Source: Pseudoalteromonas sp. MEBiC 03607 (GTDB taxonomy: Bacteria; Pseudomonadota; Gammaproteobacteria; Enterobacterales; Alteromonadaceae). From it: a stretch of 64,000 bases of DNA. The stretch covers positions 682,001-746,000 of the forward strand of contig NZ_SRRY01000002.1 of NCBI RefSeq assembly GCF_004792295.1, written 5' to 3'. Of this stretch, positions 1-9,947 are shown piece after piece (positions within the stretch are counted from its first letter, which is position 1; the number at the start of each line of letters is the position of its first letter). Made by a program: the position numbers and the translations under genes. The notes under the pieces are model-generated. The model was given only the letters and a program-made list of their open reading frames with translations, searched no databases and was not told the origin of the DNA.

Positions 1-1038
1 AACTTTTGCGAGCGAGTTTTGATAGTTTGCTTCAATCAATTGCTGTTTATCGCTTTGGGATAAAAACTGATACCCAGCACCACCAATAAGTAATGCGTAG
101 CAAGCTGCATGGATTAATAATGAAGTTCTATTATTGTTTAGTCCATATTTAACTTCAGACAATGATTTAGGGCGATGAGCAGCATCAAGTGAAATACACT
201 TTTTGATTTTAAGCCAAACACTTAATGAACTGTTGCTGGGTTTTTTTACACTTGTATCTTTTGCTACTTGATTTGCAGCGACTCTATTGTATGGATGCTT
301 GCTCGTTAATAGCTCAAATGCAATACAACCAAATGCAAATATATCGTCTTTAGCTGAAGATTTATCTCCATTTAGTTGTTCAGGACTAGCATATGTGGGG
401 GTATAACCATTGCTGTTTGGTTGCTCATTGTTAGCAGGGGCTGCATATTTATCTTCTTGAAGGTTTGTTTTTGCAATACCAAAATCTAAGATCTTTAAGT
501 TTCCTTGCGAATCAAGAATTATGTTTGAAGGCTTTAGGTCGCTGTGTACAATTCCCTTAGAGTGAGCGTAAGTTAGGGCGTCAATAAGCTGATTTAAAAT
601 AGGTTTAGCTCGTTTTTGAGACAAACCATTTGGTTTACTTCTTTTGATTAATTGCTCAAGAGTTTCACCTTCAATCCATTCCATTACGACGAAATGATAG
701 GTGTCACTTGAAGACGCTGAAAATACTTTGACAATGTTGGGGTGAGAAAGAGTGCGAGTTTTTATTGTTTCATCTTTTAACAATAATAAAGCATCCTCTG
801 AGTCAGCTAACTCAGGGTGTAATACTTTAACTGCAACTATATTATCTTGATTTAATTGAGTATTTAGGTAGGTGTCTCGTGCTCGATAAATATAACCCAT
901 GCCACCTTCACCAATTAATTCTTCAATTAAGTAGCGGTTTGAGAGTGTTTTACCAATTAAATGAAGCTTGCTTCCTTTAGATACCGCATTTTTATTTTTT
1001 ATTGAGGCAATACGTGTTTTATCATTCTCAGCAGTCAT
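1..1038 (-). CDS. ppkA: T6SS-associated serine/threonine protein kinase PpkA-like (3' part beyond window)
   Basis: Reading the minus strand from the ATG at 1038 gives 346 codons with no stop before the window edge, so the C-terminus is missing. The kinase domain spans roughly residues 35-290: glycine loop GEGGMG (43-48), ATP-binding Lys in VAVK (71), catalytic loop HSDLKPSN (165-172) and DFG (185-187). The usual HRD arginine is Ser, making it a non-RD kinase. A hydrophobic stretch near residues 305-325 is a likely single membrane segment, as in membrane PpkA. It diverges from the fha operon and shares a locus with PppA, Fha and TagF, so it probably phosphorylates Fha to trigger T6SS assembly. 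Family and context are clear; the substrate is inferred. Confidence 0.9.
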   Translation of the reverse strand, partial: MTAENDKTRIASIKNKNAVSKGSKLHLIGKTLSNRYLIEELIGEGGMGYIYRARDTYLNTQLNQDNIVAVKVLHPELADSEDALLLLKDETIKTRTLSHPNIVKVFSASSSDTYHFVVMEWIEGETLEQLIKRSKPNGLSQKRAKPILNQLIDALTYAHSKGIVHSDLKPSNIILDSQGNLKILDFGIAKTNLQEDKYAAPANNEQPNSNGYTPTYASPEQLNGDKSSAKDDIFAFGCIAFELLTSKHPYNRVAANQVAKDTSVKKPSNSSLSVWLKIKKCISLDAAHRPKSLSEVKYGLNNNRTSLLIHAACYALLIGGAGYQFLSQSDKQQLIEANYQNSLAKV

Positions 1039-1232
1039 TATAATTCCTTTTATAAAAATCAATATCCTTTTGACTGGGGACATATTTTACAAAAAATACA
1101 ACAATAAGCAATCATTCAGTTTATATTAATGAACTGGTACTTAAGGTTTAGTTCTTAGATTGGTTATTTGTTTTTGTATTTTATTTTGTTTTTTAAAATT
1201 ATTTAAATTCTGTTTATGGGTATTTTTCCGCG

Positions 1233-1262
1233 TTGACTTTATTCTGCGAAGTATTTTATCCT
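1233..1262 (+). promoter_or_regulatory. Candidate sigma70 promoter for the fha-tssJKLM operon
   Basis: TTGACT at 1233-1238, an 18-bp spacer and TATCCT at 1257-1262 lie about 36 bases before the fha start, inside the 259-bp AT-rich divergent intergenic region between ppkA and fha. The -35 is strong and the -10 matches four of six positions. No other binding site was recognised in this intergenic region. Confidence 0.35.
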
Positions 1263-1297
1263 ATTAGAATGTTTGTATTTATGGGACTAACAATCAA

Positions 1298-2608
1298 ATG
1301 GAAGTGATTCTAAATGTTACCAGTTATCACAGGCTTTCTCCTGAGATAGATGCGAAAAAAGTAGTAAAAAATGAGTTAACTTTTGGTCGGTCAGAAGATT
1401 GTGATTGGTATTTACCTGATCCGGAAAAAGTAATATCAGGTCGCCATGGTAAAATTGTAAAAGAAACAGATGGCTTCTATGTTTATGACTACTCGACAAA
1501 TGGATTGTTTATAAACTTTTCAGTTTCACCGCTTGGTAAAGAAAATAAACACCGACTAAATGATGGTGACATTCTCACTATTGGTGATTTTCAAATTGAA
1601 TCAACTTTACAGCAAGATGAACAAGCTCAAAATTTTGAGCCACATGTCAACTCTTTCAATACCCCGCCTACAGAACTACCAACAAATTTAAGCGGTAATT
1701 TTAATGCTTCTTCTGAGCAGCAATTGGCTTACGACAGTTCTAGTGAACTTGAAGAGGCAATGCTTGCTCCTACTTTTCAGAAAGCACCGAGTGAAAACAT
1801 TGACATATTTTCACAACAAAACCTCAGTCAACCCATTCCAGAGGACTGGGATGATCTAGCGCAACTAGCAGGTACAGTTAAAGAAAAAGAAAATAGCGTG
1901 CCTGTATTACCGGTAGAAGAGCCTGTAATTAGCACTCCAGCTGTTAATGATAGTAAGCCGTTCAATAATGGCAATAGTGCAATGGCTGCAAATAACGCCC
2001 CAGTTAGTGCACCTATAAAAGATAATCAAATTTCAAGCTCTTCGAAATTAGTTATTTCTTTTTTGAATGGCTTAAGTGTTAATGAAAAATTAGCTGCAGA
2101 GCTGCAAAATGAAGACACATGGCAGCATATGGGCGAGTGTTTTAAGCTTTTTCTTGAAGGCTCGATGGATTTGATTCGTCAGCGAACAAATATTAAGAAT
2201 CAACTTAAATTGAATCACACAACTTTTAAAGTTGAGCAAAATAACCCTCTTAAGTTTTCAGCAACCATTGATGATGTTATGCAGAATCTTTTTGTTCGTA
2301 ATAGCGCAAGTTTTTTGCAAGCGAATGAAGCTGTAAAAGAAAGTTTTGTTGATATAAAACTTCATGAGCAAGGGTTACTAGCAGGAGCAACAGGGGCGCT
2401 TAATGGCCTTTTAGAGCAATTATCACCGCGTGATATAAAAGCGCAAAGTAATAAAGGTGGTCTACTTAGCTCTTTGCCTGCATATGGCGGTGCTTCTAGC
2501 TGGCGTATATATAACGAATTGTATGCTGACATTGCAGATGATGTTAAAGCTAAAGGAGTTTTAGCATTTTCTGATGATTTTCTGAAGGCATACAATAGTG
2601 GTAATTAG
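1298..2608 (+). CDS. tagH: T6SS-associated FHA domain protein (TagH/Fha)
   Basis: The protein has 436 residues. An N-terminal FHA domain (about 20-110) carries the phosphothreonine-binding signature: GR at 30-31, SGRH at 47-50 and STNGLFIN at 66-73. A low-complexity linker rich in Pro, Ser and Asn (about 115-250) follows, then a C-terminal TagH-type helical domain. In the known threonine-phosphorylation pathway Fha is phosphorylated by PpkA, binds its own phosphothreonine, oligomerises and promotes T6SS assembly; PppA reverses this. It is the first gene of the operon running to pppA and diverges from ppkA. The Shine-Dalgarno is weak (GGGA about 12 bases upstream). Confidence 0.92.
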   Translation: MEVILNVTSYHRLSPEIDAKKVVKNELTFGRSEDCDWYLPDPEKVISGRHGKIVKETDGFYVYDYSTNGLFINFSVSPLGKENKHRLNDGDILTIGDFQIESTLQQDEQAQNFEPHVNSFNTPPTELPTNLSGNFNASSEQQLAYDSSSELEEAMLAPTFQKAPSENIDIFSQQNLSQPIPEDWDDLAQLAGTVKEKENSVPVLPVEEPVISTPAVNDSKPFNNGNSAMAANNAPVSAPIKDNQISSSSKLVISFLNGLSVNEKLAAELQNEDTWQHMGECFKLFLEGSMDLIRQRTNIKNQLKLNHTTFKVEQNNPLKFSATIDDVMQNLFVRNSASFLQANEAVKESFVDIKLHEQGLLAGATGALNGLLEQLSPRDIKAQSNKGGLLSSLPAYGGASSWRIYNELYADIADDVKAKGVLAFSDDFLKAYNSGN

Positions 2609-2634
2609 TTGTATTACAATAAAGGAATAATGCA

Positions 2635-3093
2635 ATGTTGAAGTTCAAGCTTACTTTTGTAGGTGTTATGTGGGTATTTTTAACAGCCTGTACAACGGTA
2701 AACAAGTTTGTGCCCCCATCTACTGATTTAAACATTTCAGTGGCCTCAGATGTGAATCCAGATATCTCTGGCCGTCCTTCACCTGTCGTTTATAAATTGT
2801 TTGAGCTAAGCTCCCGAACTATTTTCGATACGCAAGATTTTTTTAGTTTATATGAAAATCCTGAAGCGGTACTTGGGCCTGATCTTCTTAAAAAAGATGA
2901 ACTTGAATTACAACCTTCGTCAAGCATTGAATACAAAATGAATTTAAACAGAAATACTCGCTTTGTTGGTGTGGTAGTCGCTTATAGAGATATTGAAAAG
3001 GCCCGTTGGCGAGCTGTTATAGAGGTTGATCCGACAGGCTACGATGACATTGACGTAAATGTTGAGTCGTTAGCTGTATATATGAAAGATTAA
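2635..3093 (+). CDS. tssJ: T6SS outer-membrane lipoprotein TssJ
   Basis: This 152-residue protein starts with a short hydrophobic signal and the lipobox LTAC (16-19), so Cys19 should be lipidated. The mature part is a compact beta-rich domain of TssJ (SciN) size, with the family-typical region around residues 50-70 (PVVYKLFEL). TssJ anchors the TssJ-L-M membrane complex to the outer membrane by binding the periplasmic end of TssM. It lies 26 bases after tagH and 10 bases before tssK, with a good AAAGGAATAA upstream of its start. Confidence 0.93.
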   Translation: MLKFKLTFVGVMWVFLTACTTVNKFVPPSTDLNISVASDVNPDISGRPSPVVYKLFELSSRTIFDTQDFFSLYENPEAVLGPDLLKKDELELQPSSSIEYKMNLNRNTRFVGVVVAYRDIEKARWRAVIEVDPTGYDDIDVNVESLAVYMKD

Positions 3094-3103
3094 AGGAATA
3101 AAC

Positions 3104-4432
3104 ATGAGTGATTACACGCGGGTCGCATGGACAGAAGGAATGTTCTTAAGGCCTCAGCATTTTCAACAAGCAGATAAGCATGTTTCTAGTGTAATTAGAA
3201 GAGTTATAGAGGGCACTGTTGCTGATTCATGGGGAGTCATTGAACTCGAAATTGATAGTGAACTACTTGTAACCGGTCAATTTGCTATTGATAAATTGTC
3301 GGCTATTTCGCCAGATTTATGCCCAATTCAGATGCCAAGTGATGAGTTTCTTCCTGATCCCTTAGTGGTAGCTAAAAGTGCCTATGATGAAATTATATGC
3401 CTTGCAATTCCAGCCTTGAAGGGAAGTGGGATCAACATCTCATCTAGTGAAGACGAATTAGTGACACGTTACAGGATTGCAGACTTATCAGTTAGTGATG
3501 ACAGTTTAGGCTCTCAAGCTCAAGAAGTAATCCAAGTAGCAAAGCTTCATAGCCGATTGATGTTAATGTCTGATGATACATCGGGTTATGTCTTGCTGCC
3601 GCTTGCAAGAATTACAGAAGTCACGAATGAGGGAGCAATTAAACTTGATTCTAAGTATATTCCTCCTAGTTTGTTTGTCACCAGTAATAAGCCTTTAACA
3701 GCGCTTGTAAGAGAGGTCTCAGGTTTAATAAAGCAACGTGCTGAAAGTATTGCAGTCAGGCTATGTCAAGGGTATGCAGGTAGCACATCAGTGGCTGATT
3801 TTTTGATGCTACAAACATTAAATAAATATGATGCTATTTTTCAAAGCTTATTAACGCACTCTCGTGTTCATCCTCGAGAACTTTATGCAAGGTTAATTGA
3901 GCTTGCTGGCGAACTTGCAACATTTAGTGCTGTAAATAAACGGGTGCCGCAACTTCCAAAATATGACCATGCAAATTTACAGTTTGTTTTTGCAGAGGTT
4001 GTGAACTTCCTATACCAATCTCTCAGCCAAGTGATTGAACAAACAGCCACTGAAATTAAGTTAGAACAAAGTAAGTTTGGTATCTCATTCGGTGCATTAA
4101 GAGATAAGTCGATTCTCGACTCTGCTCAATTCGTACTGGCTGTCAAAGCGAGTATTCCCCATGAAGAATTAAGAAAGTTGCTACCTTCGCAAATTAAAAT
4201 TGGTAGCGTAGAGTCGATTCGAGATTTAGTAAATAACCAGCTACCAGGGATCTCAATCAATGGCTTACCTACAGCGCCACGTCAAGTACCTTACCATGCT
4301 GGATATCATTATTTTGAGCTTAATAAAAACAGTGAACACTGGAGCAAACTAAAATCCAGTGGGGGTATCGCTCTTCATTTATCAGGTAACTACCCTGATT
4401 TAAACTTAATTCTTTGGGCAATTAGAAGCTAA
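3104..4432 (+). CDS. tssK: T6SS baseplate protein TssK
   Basis: At 442 residues it is the normal TssK length. The N-terminus carries the family hallmark VAWTEGMFLRPQHFQQAD (8-25). TssK trimers resemble phage receptor-binding proteins and link the cytoplasmic baseplate to the TssL/TssM membrane complex. It sits between tssJ and tssL in a tight operon with AAAGGAATAA before its ATG. No irregularity is visible. Confidence 0.96.
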   Translation: MSDYTRVAWTEGMFLRPQHFQQADKHVSSVIRRVIEGTVADSWGVIELEIDSELLVTGQFAIDKLSAISPDLCPIQMPSDEFLPDPLVVAKSAYDEIICLAIPALKGSGINISSSEDELVTRYRIADLSVSDDSLGSQAQEVIQVAKLHSRLMLMSDDTSGYVLLPLARITEVTNEGAIKLDSKYIPPSLFVTSNKPLTALVREVSGLIKQRAESIAVRLCQGYAGSTSVADFLMLQTLNKYDAIFQSLLTHSRVHPRELYARLIELAGELATFSAVNKRVPQLPKYDHANLQFVFAEVVNFLYQSLSQVIEQTATEIKLEQSKFGISFGALRDKSILDSAQFVLAVKASIPHEELRKLLPSQIKIGSVESIRDLVNNQLPGISINGLPTAPRQVPYHAGYHYFELNKNSEHWSKLKSSGGIALHLSGNYPDLNLILWAIRS

Positions 4433-4448
4433 TAAAGGAAGCGTTTCA

Positions 4449-5726
4449 ATGGATGAAACAATAATTAAACCACGTCCAGGACGTTTGGGCCGTAACAAGT
4501 CAAATTCAGAAGCATCGCAAGGCTCGAGTGACAAAACCGTGGTCTCGTTTAGTCACTCTTCACCTGAAAAGGCGAGTGTCAGTTCTGTATCAATTTTTAA
4601 AAATGAATTACTCGATGCGGCTAATGATAGCTTTTCATTGATCATTTTTATTAATCAGTCATCGCAAATAGACAGTTTAGCGGCTTTAAAGCATCGTGCA
4701 ATTGAATCAATCAAGCGCTTTGAGACGAATCTGCGCGCGAAATCAATTGAGCTCACGGTCATTAATAATGCGCGTTATTGCTTATGTGCTGCAATTGATG
4801 AAGCTGTATTAAATGCAAAGTGGAGTTCGTTAGAATGGGCAGAAGAGAGCTTATTATCCACTTTTCATAAAGAAACATTTGGTGGTGAGTACTTTTTTAC
4901 TTTGCTGGATGAAGCGCTAGCGCATCCAGAAATGAATCGAAACTTTTTAGAGCTACAATACCATTGTTTAAATTTAGGCTTTAAAGGTAAGTTTCGAGTT
5001 GCTGCAAGCGGTGAAAGTAAGTTAGAAGATTACCGTAATAGAATTTACCACATCCTCAATCAGCTTGATGGGCCTCATAGTCAATTTTTAACACCTAGCT
5101 GGAAAAGCCGTGTTGCAGCAGGGGTAGAGTTAAGAAACCAAATTCCTCTTTGGGTTGTAATTTCGGTTCTTGCTTTAATTGCGCTAGTGGTTTATTTATT
5201 TTTCAATATGCGTCTCAATGAGCAAGTTGACGCTACTGCTGAAAACTTGAAATTAGTTCATCCTTTGTCATCTTCACAAGTCGAAGGTAACAAAAGTAAG
5301 CAACTCGACTTGTTAACCCAATTATTACACACTGAAATACAACGCGGTATAGTGAGCGTTGAGCAGCAAGCAGACAGAATCAGAATAACAATCAATAATG
5401 AGAGTTTGTTCAACTCAGGCGAAGCGACACTTCTGCCATCTTTCCAACCAATTTTAGAGAAGTTAGCGCTAAGCCTTGAAGGAACAAAAGGCAAAATCTT
5501 AATCACAGGTCACACCGACGATAGTCCAATAAGTACCAGTCAGTATCCTTCTAATTGGCATTTATCATTAGCTAGAGCTACACAAGTAGCAAACTCAATG
5601 GCCAAGAACACGGGCTTAATGGGGAGGTTATGGCCAGAAGGAAAAGGCTCTGCAGAGCCTTTAGTGAGCAATACGAATTCAGATAAGGCATTAAACCGCC
5701 GAATTGAAATCGACTTACTTTTTTAA
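4449..5726 (+). CDS. tssL: T6SS inner-membrane protein TssL (DotU/IcmH) with C-terminal OmpA/MotB domain
   Basis: The 425-residue protein has a low-complexity N-terminal tail (1-45), a cytoplasmic DotU/IcmH helical domain (about 50-215), one membrane segment (about 232-253, PLWVVISVLALIALVVYLFF) and a periplasmic OmpA/MotB-like domain (about 295-425) containing ITGHTDDSPIS and LNRRIEIDLLF. It is therefore a fused, peptidoglycan-binding TssL that needs no separate TagL anchor. It forms the membrane core with TssM and TssJ. The stop is 10 bases before the tssM ATG. Confidence 0.95.
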   Translation: MDETIIKPRPGRLGRNKSNSEASQGSSDKTVVSFSHSSPEKASVSSVSIFKNELLDAANDSFSLIIFINQSSQIDSLAALKHRAIESIKRFETNLRAKSIELTVINNARYCLCAAIDEAVLNAKWSSLEWAEESLLSTFHKETFGGEYFFTLLDEALAHPEMNRNFLELQYHCLNLGFKGKFRVAASGESKLEDYRNRIYHILNQLDGPHSQFLTPSWKSRVAAGVELRNQIPLWVVISVLALIALVVYLFFNMRLNEQVDATAENLKLVHPLSSSQVEGNKSKQLDLLTQLLHTEIQRGIVSVEQQADRIRITINNESLFNSGEATLLPSFQPILEKLALSLEGTKGKILITGHTDDSPISTSQYPSNWHLSLARATQVANSMAKNTGLMGRLWPEGKGSAEPLVSNTNSDKALNRRIEIDLLF

Positions 5727-5736
5727 TGGAGTTGTG

Positions 5737-8700
5737 ATGAGTTTTATTCAAAAGTGCAAGCGCGCTATGTACGCTGCTACTTCTCGTAAGGTGATGATCG
5801 TAGTTGGCTTTTTAGCTCTCTTCCTACTTATTTGGTTTGGTGGTCCTTTGATAGCGATCGCTGATTATAAACCGTTTGAAAGTGTCGCTGCTCGTGCAAT
5901 CACTATTTTAGCAATTTTACTGGTATATACCGTTATTAAACTGATTGAATTTAGAAATCAAAGCAAGCGAAATACTAGCATGACAGAAGAGCTGATAGAG
6001 GTTGATGCTAATTCTGCAGATGAAGTCCAAGAAGAAATTAAAACCTTAAAGACTCGAATGGTTGAGGCGATCGAGTTATTGAAGGATGCCAAGCTCTTTA
6101 ACGGCCGTAATATCTATCAGCTTCCTTGGTATATCATGATTGGCCCTCCTGGTTCAGGTAAGACAAACTTTATCAATAACTCAGGCCTTGATTTTCCTTT
6201 AAAGGAGAAGCTAGGCACAGACTTAATTCACGGTGTTGGTGGTACGCGGAATTGTGATTGGTGGTTTACCAACAAAGCAGTGATTATTGATACCGCAGGA
6301 CGTTACACCACGCAAAACAGTCATGCTTTACACGACTCAAAAGCATGGCAAGGTTTTTTAGGACTACTTAGAAAATACAGGCCAAAACGACCTGTAAATG
6401 GGGTGATCATCAGTATGGGTATCTCTGAACTGATGAATCAAACTAAAACTGAGCGTAATTTGCATGCTCGCGCGATTAAACAACGACTACAGGAGCTTCA
6501 AGGGCAGCTGGGCATGACCTTTCCTGTTTATGTTATTTTTTCAAAAGTTGACTTAATTGAAGGGTTTAGAGAGTTTTTTAGTGAGCTGAGTGATGAAGAA
6601 ACCGAACAAGTTTGGGGGGTTACTTTTGAGCTTGATGCTGAATCTGACAATCAAATTGAAGTGTTTAACAGGGAATTTCATGGGCTAATTTCAAATTTAA
6701 CCTCGTTATTAAATCGACGTTTAATTAATGAGCATGATTTAGCAAACCGCTCTAAGGTATTTGAGTTTCCAAAGCAACTTCGTGCACTTCAAAGTGTAGG
6801 TTATTCTTTTTTAAAAGAAATATTTACACCAAATGCGTATGAAAGTCTGCCAATATTTCGTGGTGTATACCTTACTAGTGCAACGCAAGAAGGGACTCCT
6901 TCTAATTTGTTGACGGAACAAAATTCAACGAAAAAAGATTATATAAACCAAACTAGAAGCTTCTTTATAAAGCGTTTGTTAGAGAGCGTTATTTTTCCTG
7001 AGCAAAACCTAGCAAGTACCAACAAACATCATGAAAAGCAAAGTAAGTGGTTACGCGTGTCATGCTTAGCTGTGACATGTATCACTTTAATAGCATTAAG
7101 TATCTCTTGGTACGTGAGCTTTTCATGGAATAGTGATTTGATAGATGAAACAAATCAAGCATTAGCTGAATATCAAGTGCTAGATCAAAATACAGTAGAT
7201 AAAAGTAATCTGCTTGTTTTGAATCAGCGCTTTAATAAGTTAAAGAATTTCCCTGTTAATGAAATTAATGCTGAAGATTTTGAGGCTTATGGTTTTAGTA
7301 AGGTAGAAGAGCTAACAGAGGCTTCAAAAAGTGCCTACTTGCGTTCACTAAAAACGTACCTAGAACCATATTTACTCAATGCGCTAACATCTGAGATGGA
7401 GCAACAAGCTGATTATTTGAGTTATTTATACGAGACATTACGCAGCTATCTGATGTTATTTGAGCCTGAGCATTATAATCAAGATGATTTACTTGCCTGG
7501 TTTAGTGCCTATTACGAAAGGGCTCTTCCTGGGGATGTGAACGTAACTAATCGCAGTGATCTTATGGCTCATACACGAGCATTATTGGATCATGGTTTTT
7601 CTGGGCAGGAAATTGATCATCAAGCTGTTCGTCTTGCGCGAGCTGAATTAACAAAACTGCCAATTGCAGAAAGAGCTTATCAAAGACTGCAAGCTGACTT
7701 TATGGAAAGCAGCATTCCTCCAATAAAATTAACAGACATTATAAGTTACGAAAGCGCACGAGAATTTAGTTTTCAAAACCCTGAAGTCGCGATGAAAGGT
7801 ATCCCAGGTCTTTATACCTACAATGGTTATCATGGCATTTTTAATGTCGAGAAAAGCAAGATGTTGGGTAACTTGATGGCAAGTAGTTGGGTTTACGGTG
7901 AAGAAGCTGCAAACACATACGATATCTCAAAAGCTGAAATCGAAAAGAAATTAGAGCAAAAGTATTTTCAAGATTATATCTATTACTGGCGTTCGTTTGT
8001 TGATGAGCTGACTTTAAATGAGTTCAATTCACCAACAGAAGGTGTTCGCGTTACTAATGTTTTAGCGGGACCAGAAGCGCCAATAAAAAATATTATTACA
8101 ACTGTTCAAAAAAATGTTCAGTTGACTAAGTTGCCTATTTCGGAAAATCAAAAGGCTGCCGGTAAAGTGGCTGCAAATGCAGCTGAAGTCGCTATGCATA
8201 CTAAGGCTAATAGACTTAAGCGCTACTTACCCAATGAAACACCGAAATTTGAGGTGAAGCTTCCTGGCTATCAAGTTGAAGAAGCATTTAGTGATATTTT
8301 AGAAATTGAACCACAGCAACTTGAGACAATTCAAGCAAGTTTAAGAGAGCTAAATATTTACTTAAACCAACTTGACCGTGGTGGGTTACTTAAGTCTTCT
8401 GTAAAAAACCAACTAAGTGGTAAAAATAAACCAGAGTTTCTGAGCGAGCTTGAGTTTCAAAGTAAAGGGCTACCTTATCCAGCCAGTAATTGGTTGTTGA
8501 ACATAAGCCAAGATACGTCAAACATCACAAGAAAAAGTGCCAATCAGCACTTAAACGAAATCTGGAGAAGCAGTGTTTTACGTGAGTACAACGCAGCAAT
8601 TGTAGGGCGTTACCCGTTGGTACCTCACTCAGATAAAGAAATTAACCTTAAAGATTTCTCTGACTTTTTTGGTCCTAAGGGCACAATTGATAACTTCTTT

Positions 8701-9237
8701 ACTACCTATATTGCACCCAGTGTTGATACCAGTAAGAGTCCATGGCGATTTGAAAAGAACATAGGAGTAAGCGAATCCGCACTTAAAATGTTTGAGCAAG
8801 CAGCCAGAATTCGTGAGGTGTTCTTCGATGGCAACAGTAATACGCCACGCATAGAGTTTGGTTTAAAGCCGATAAAACTCGACCAAACAATTTCTAGCTT
8901 CATGATCGAAGTTGATGGTCAGTCAATGGTTTATCGACATGGTCCACCGAAAGTAAAAAGTATTGTTTGGCCAGGAGACGTTGCCCAAAGTAAAACCAGA
9001 ATTGTGTTTACACCACCTTATGGTGGCAGGACTATCAATACTAGTTACAGTGGCGAATGGTCTTTCTATCGAATGTTAGACGATTTAAAGGCTCAACGAG
9101 CAGAAACTCAGAGTGACTTAGAGCTGCACTTTTCGCTGCAAGGTAATAATGCAACTGTTGAATTATTACCAAATTCAATTAGACACCCATTTTGGAACGC
9201 AAGTATAGAGAGTTTTTCATGTCCGACAAGGCTATAG
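5737..9237 (+). CDS. tssM: T6SS inner-membrane protein TssM (IcmF)
   Basis: The chosen ATG at 5737 has GGAG seven bases upstream and avoids overlap with tssL; an upstream in-frame TTG at 5704 lacks a ribosome site. The 1166-residue product has two N-terminal membrane segments (about 19-41 and 50-70), a cytoplasmic GTPase-like domain with Walker A GPPGSGKT (136-143), a third membrane segment near 440-465 and a large periplasmic IcmF C-terminal region. TssM spans the inner membrane and periplasm and contacts TssJ. The intact P-loop suggests a nucleotide-binding TssM. The gene overlaps tagF by 19 bases. Confidence 0.95.
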   Translation: MSFIQKCKRAMYAATSRKVMIVVGFLALFLLIWFGGPLIAIADYKPFESVAARAITILAILLVYTVIKLIEFRNQSKRNTSMTEELIEVDANSADEVQEEIKTLKTRMVEAIELLKDAKLFNGRNIYQLPWYIMIGPPGSGKTNFINNSGLDFPLKEKLGTDLIHGVGGTRNCDWWFTNKAVIIDTAGRYTTQNSHALHDSKAWQGFLGLLRKYRPKRPVNGVIISMGISELMNQTKTERNLHARAIKQRLQELQGQLGMTFPVYVIFSKVDLIEGFREFFSELSDEETEQVWGVTFELDAESDNQIEVFNREFHGLISNLTSLLNRRLINEHDLANRSKVFEFPKQLRALQSVGYSFLKEIFTPNAYESLPIFRGVYLTSATQEGTPSNLLTEQNSTKKDYINQTRSFFIKRLLESVIFPEQNLASTNKHHEKQSKWLRVSCLAVTCITLIALSISWYVSFSWNSDLIDETNQALAEYQVLDQNTVDKSNLLVLNQRFNKLKNFPVNEINAEDFEAYGFSKVEELTEASKSAYLRSLKTYLEPYLLNALTSEMEQQADYLSYLYETLRSYLMLFEPEHYNQDDLLAWFSAYYERALPGDVNVTNRSDLMAHTRALLDHGFSGQEIDHQAVRLARAELTKLPIAERAYQRLQADFMESSIPPIKLTDIISYESAREFSFQNPEVAMKGIPGLYTYNGYHGIFNVEKSKMLGNLMASSWVYGEEAANTYDISKAEIEKKLEQKYFQDYIYYWRSFVDELTLNEFNSPTEGVRVTNVLAGPEAPIKNIITTVQKNVQLTKLPISENQKAAGKVAANAAEVAMHTKANRLKRYLPNETPKFEVKLPGYQVEEAFSDILEIEPQQLETIQASLRELNIYLNQLDRGGLLKSSVKNQLSGKNKPEFLSELEFQSKGLPYPASNWLLNISQDTSNITRKSANQHLNEIWRSSVLREYNAAIVGRYPLVPHSDKEINLKDFSDFFGPKGTIDNFFTTYIAPSVDTSKSPWRFEKNIGVSESALKMFEQAARIREVFFDGNSNTPRIEFGLKPIKLDQTISSFMIEVDGQSMVYRHGPPKVKSIVWPGDVAQSKTRIVFTPPYGGRTINTSYSGEWSFYRMLDDLKAQRAETQSDLELHFSLQGNNATVELLPNSIRHPFWNASIESFSCPTRL

Positions 9238-9947
9238 GTATTGGCTATTTGGGCAAGGTTCCATTTTTGGGGGACTTTGTGCAAGAAGGGATCAGCCAAC
9301 AGTTTTCAGAGCATTGGGAGCATTGGTTACAGGCTGCTATAGCAGTAAGTAAAGAACAGTTAGGTGCTCAGTGGCAAGAACGTTATTTAACAAGTCCAGT
9401 ATGGCACTTTGCATTGTCTGAAAACTTAATCACAGAAAGCGCAAAAGTGGGGACACTTTTACCAAGTGTTGATGCTGTTGGGCGCCATTATCCCTTTACA
9501 GTTCTCATCGATAGCGATAGCACACCCATTTCGGCGTTAAATTCGAACCAGCTATCGCTTGATTATGAAGACGCTGTGTTATCTGTACTTGATGACAGTG
9601 TGGACTTGAGTGTTTGGCAGAAAAAGGTACTGAATACGCTTAAAGTTCGTCATTCACCCGCTAAAAAGTTCAGTAAAAGTCTTTCGCCAGATGAAAATAA
9701 ATCTGCTGTTGTATTTGAGTTTCAAGGAGATGAATTAGCGGATGGGACTATAGATGATGTATTGCATTCACTTTTACTTAATAAGTATGGTGATTACAGC
9801 GTTTGGTGGACTCACGGCTCTATCAATATTAAACCTGTTGTTTTTGTGACCGCAGGTTTACCACCGGTAAATCAGGTGGCTGCAATGCTAGATGGACGTT
9901 GGCAGCATTGGGAATGGAATTATACCCAGGTAAGTAAGTGTGAATAA
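9219..9947 (+). CDS. tagF: T6SS-associated regulator TagF
   Basis: The 242-residue product starts at the ATG for MSDKAIGIGYLGKVPFLGDF; the last part is the conserved TagF N-terminal motif, which supports this start over an upstream TTG. It belongs to the TagF (ImpM) family, which in Pseudomonas represses T6SS assembly independently of phosphorylation, apparently by sequestering Fha. The 3' end overlaps pppA by eight bases, so the two are probably translationally coupled, consistent with TagF-PppA fusions found elsewhere. It overlaps the tssM end by 19 bases. Confidence 0.9.
   Translation: MSDKAIGIGYLGKVPFLGDFVQEGISQQFSEHWEHWLQAAIAVSKEQLGAQWQERYLTSPVWHFALSENLITESAKVGTLLPSVDAVGRHYPFTVLIDSDSTPISALNSNQLSLDYEDAVLSVLDDSVDLSVWQKKVLNTLKVRHSPAKKFSKSLSPDENKSAVVFEFQGDELADGTIDDVLHSLLLNKYGDYSVWWTHGSINIKPVVFVTAGLPPVNQVAAMLDGRWQHWEWNYTQVSKCE

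Noticed and set aside
5704..5736. TTG start for TssM
   Set aside because: No ribosome site and it overlaps tssL; ATG at 5737 with GGAG is better.
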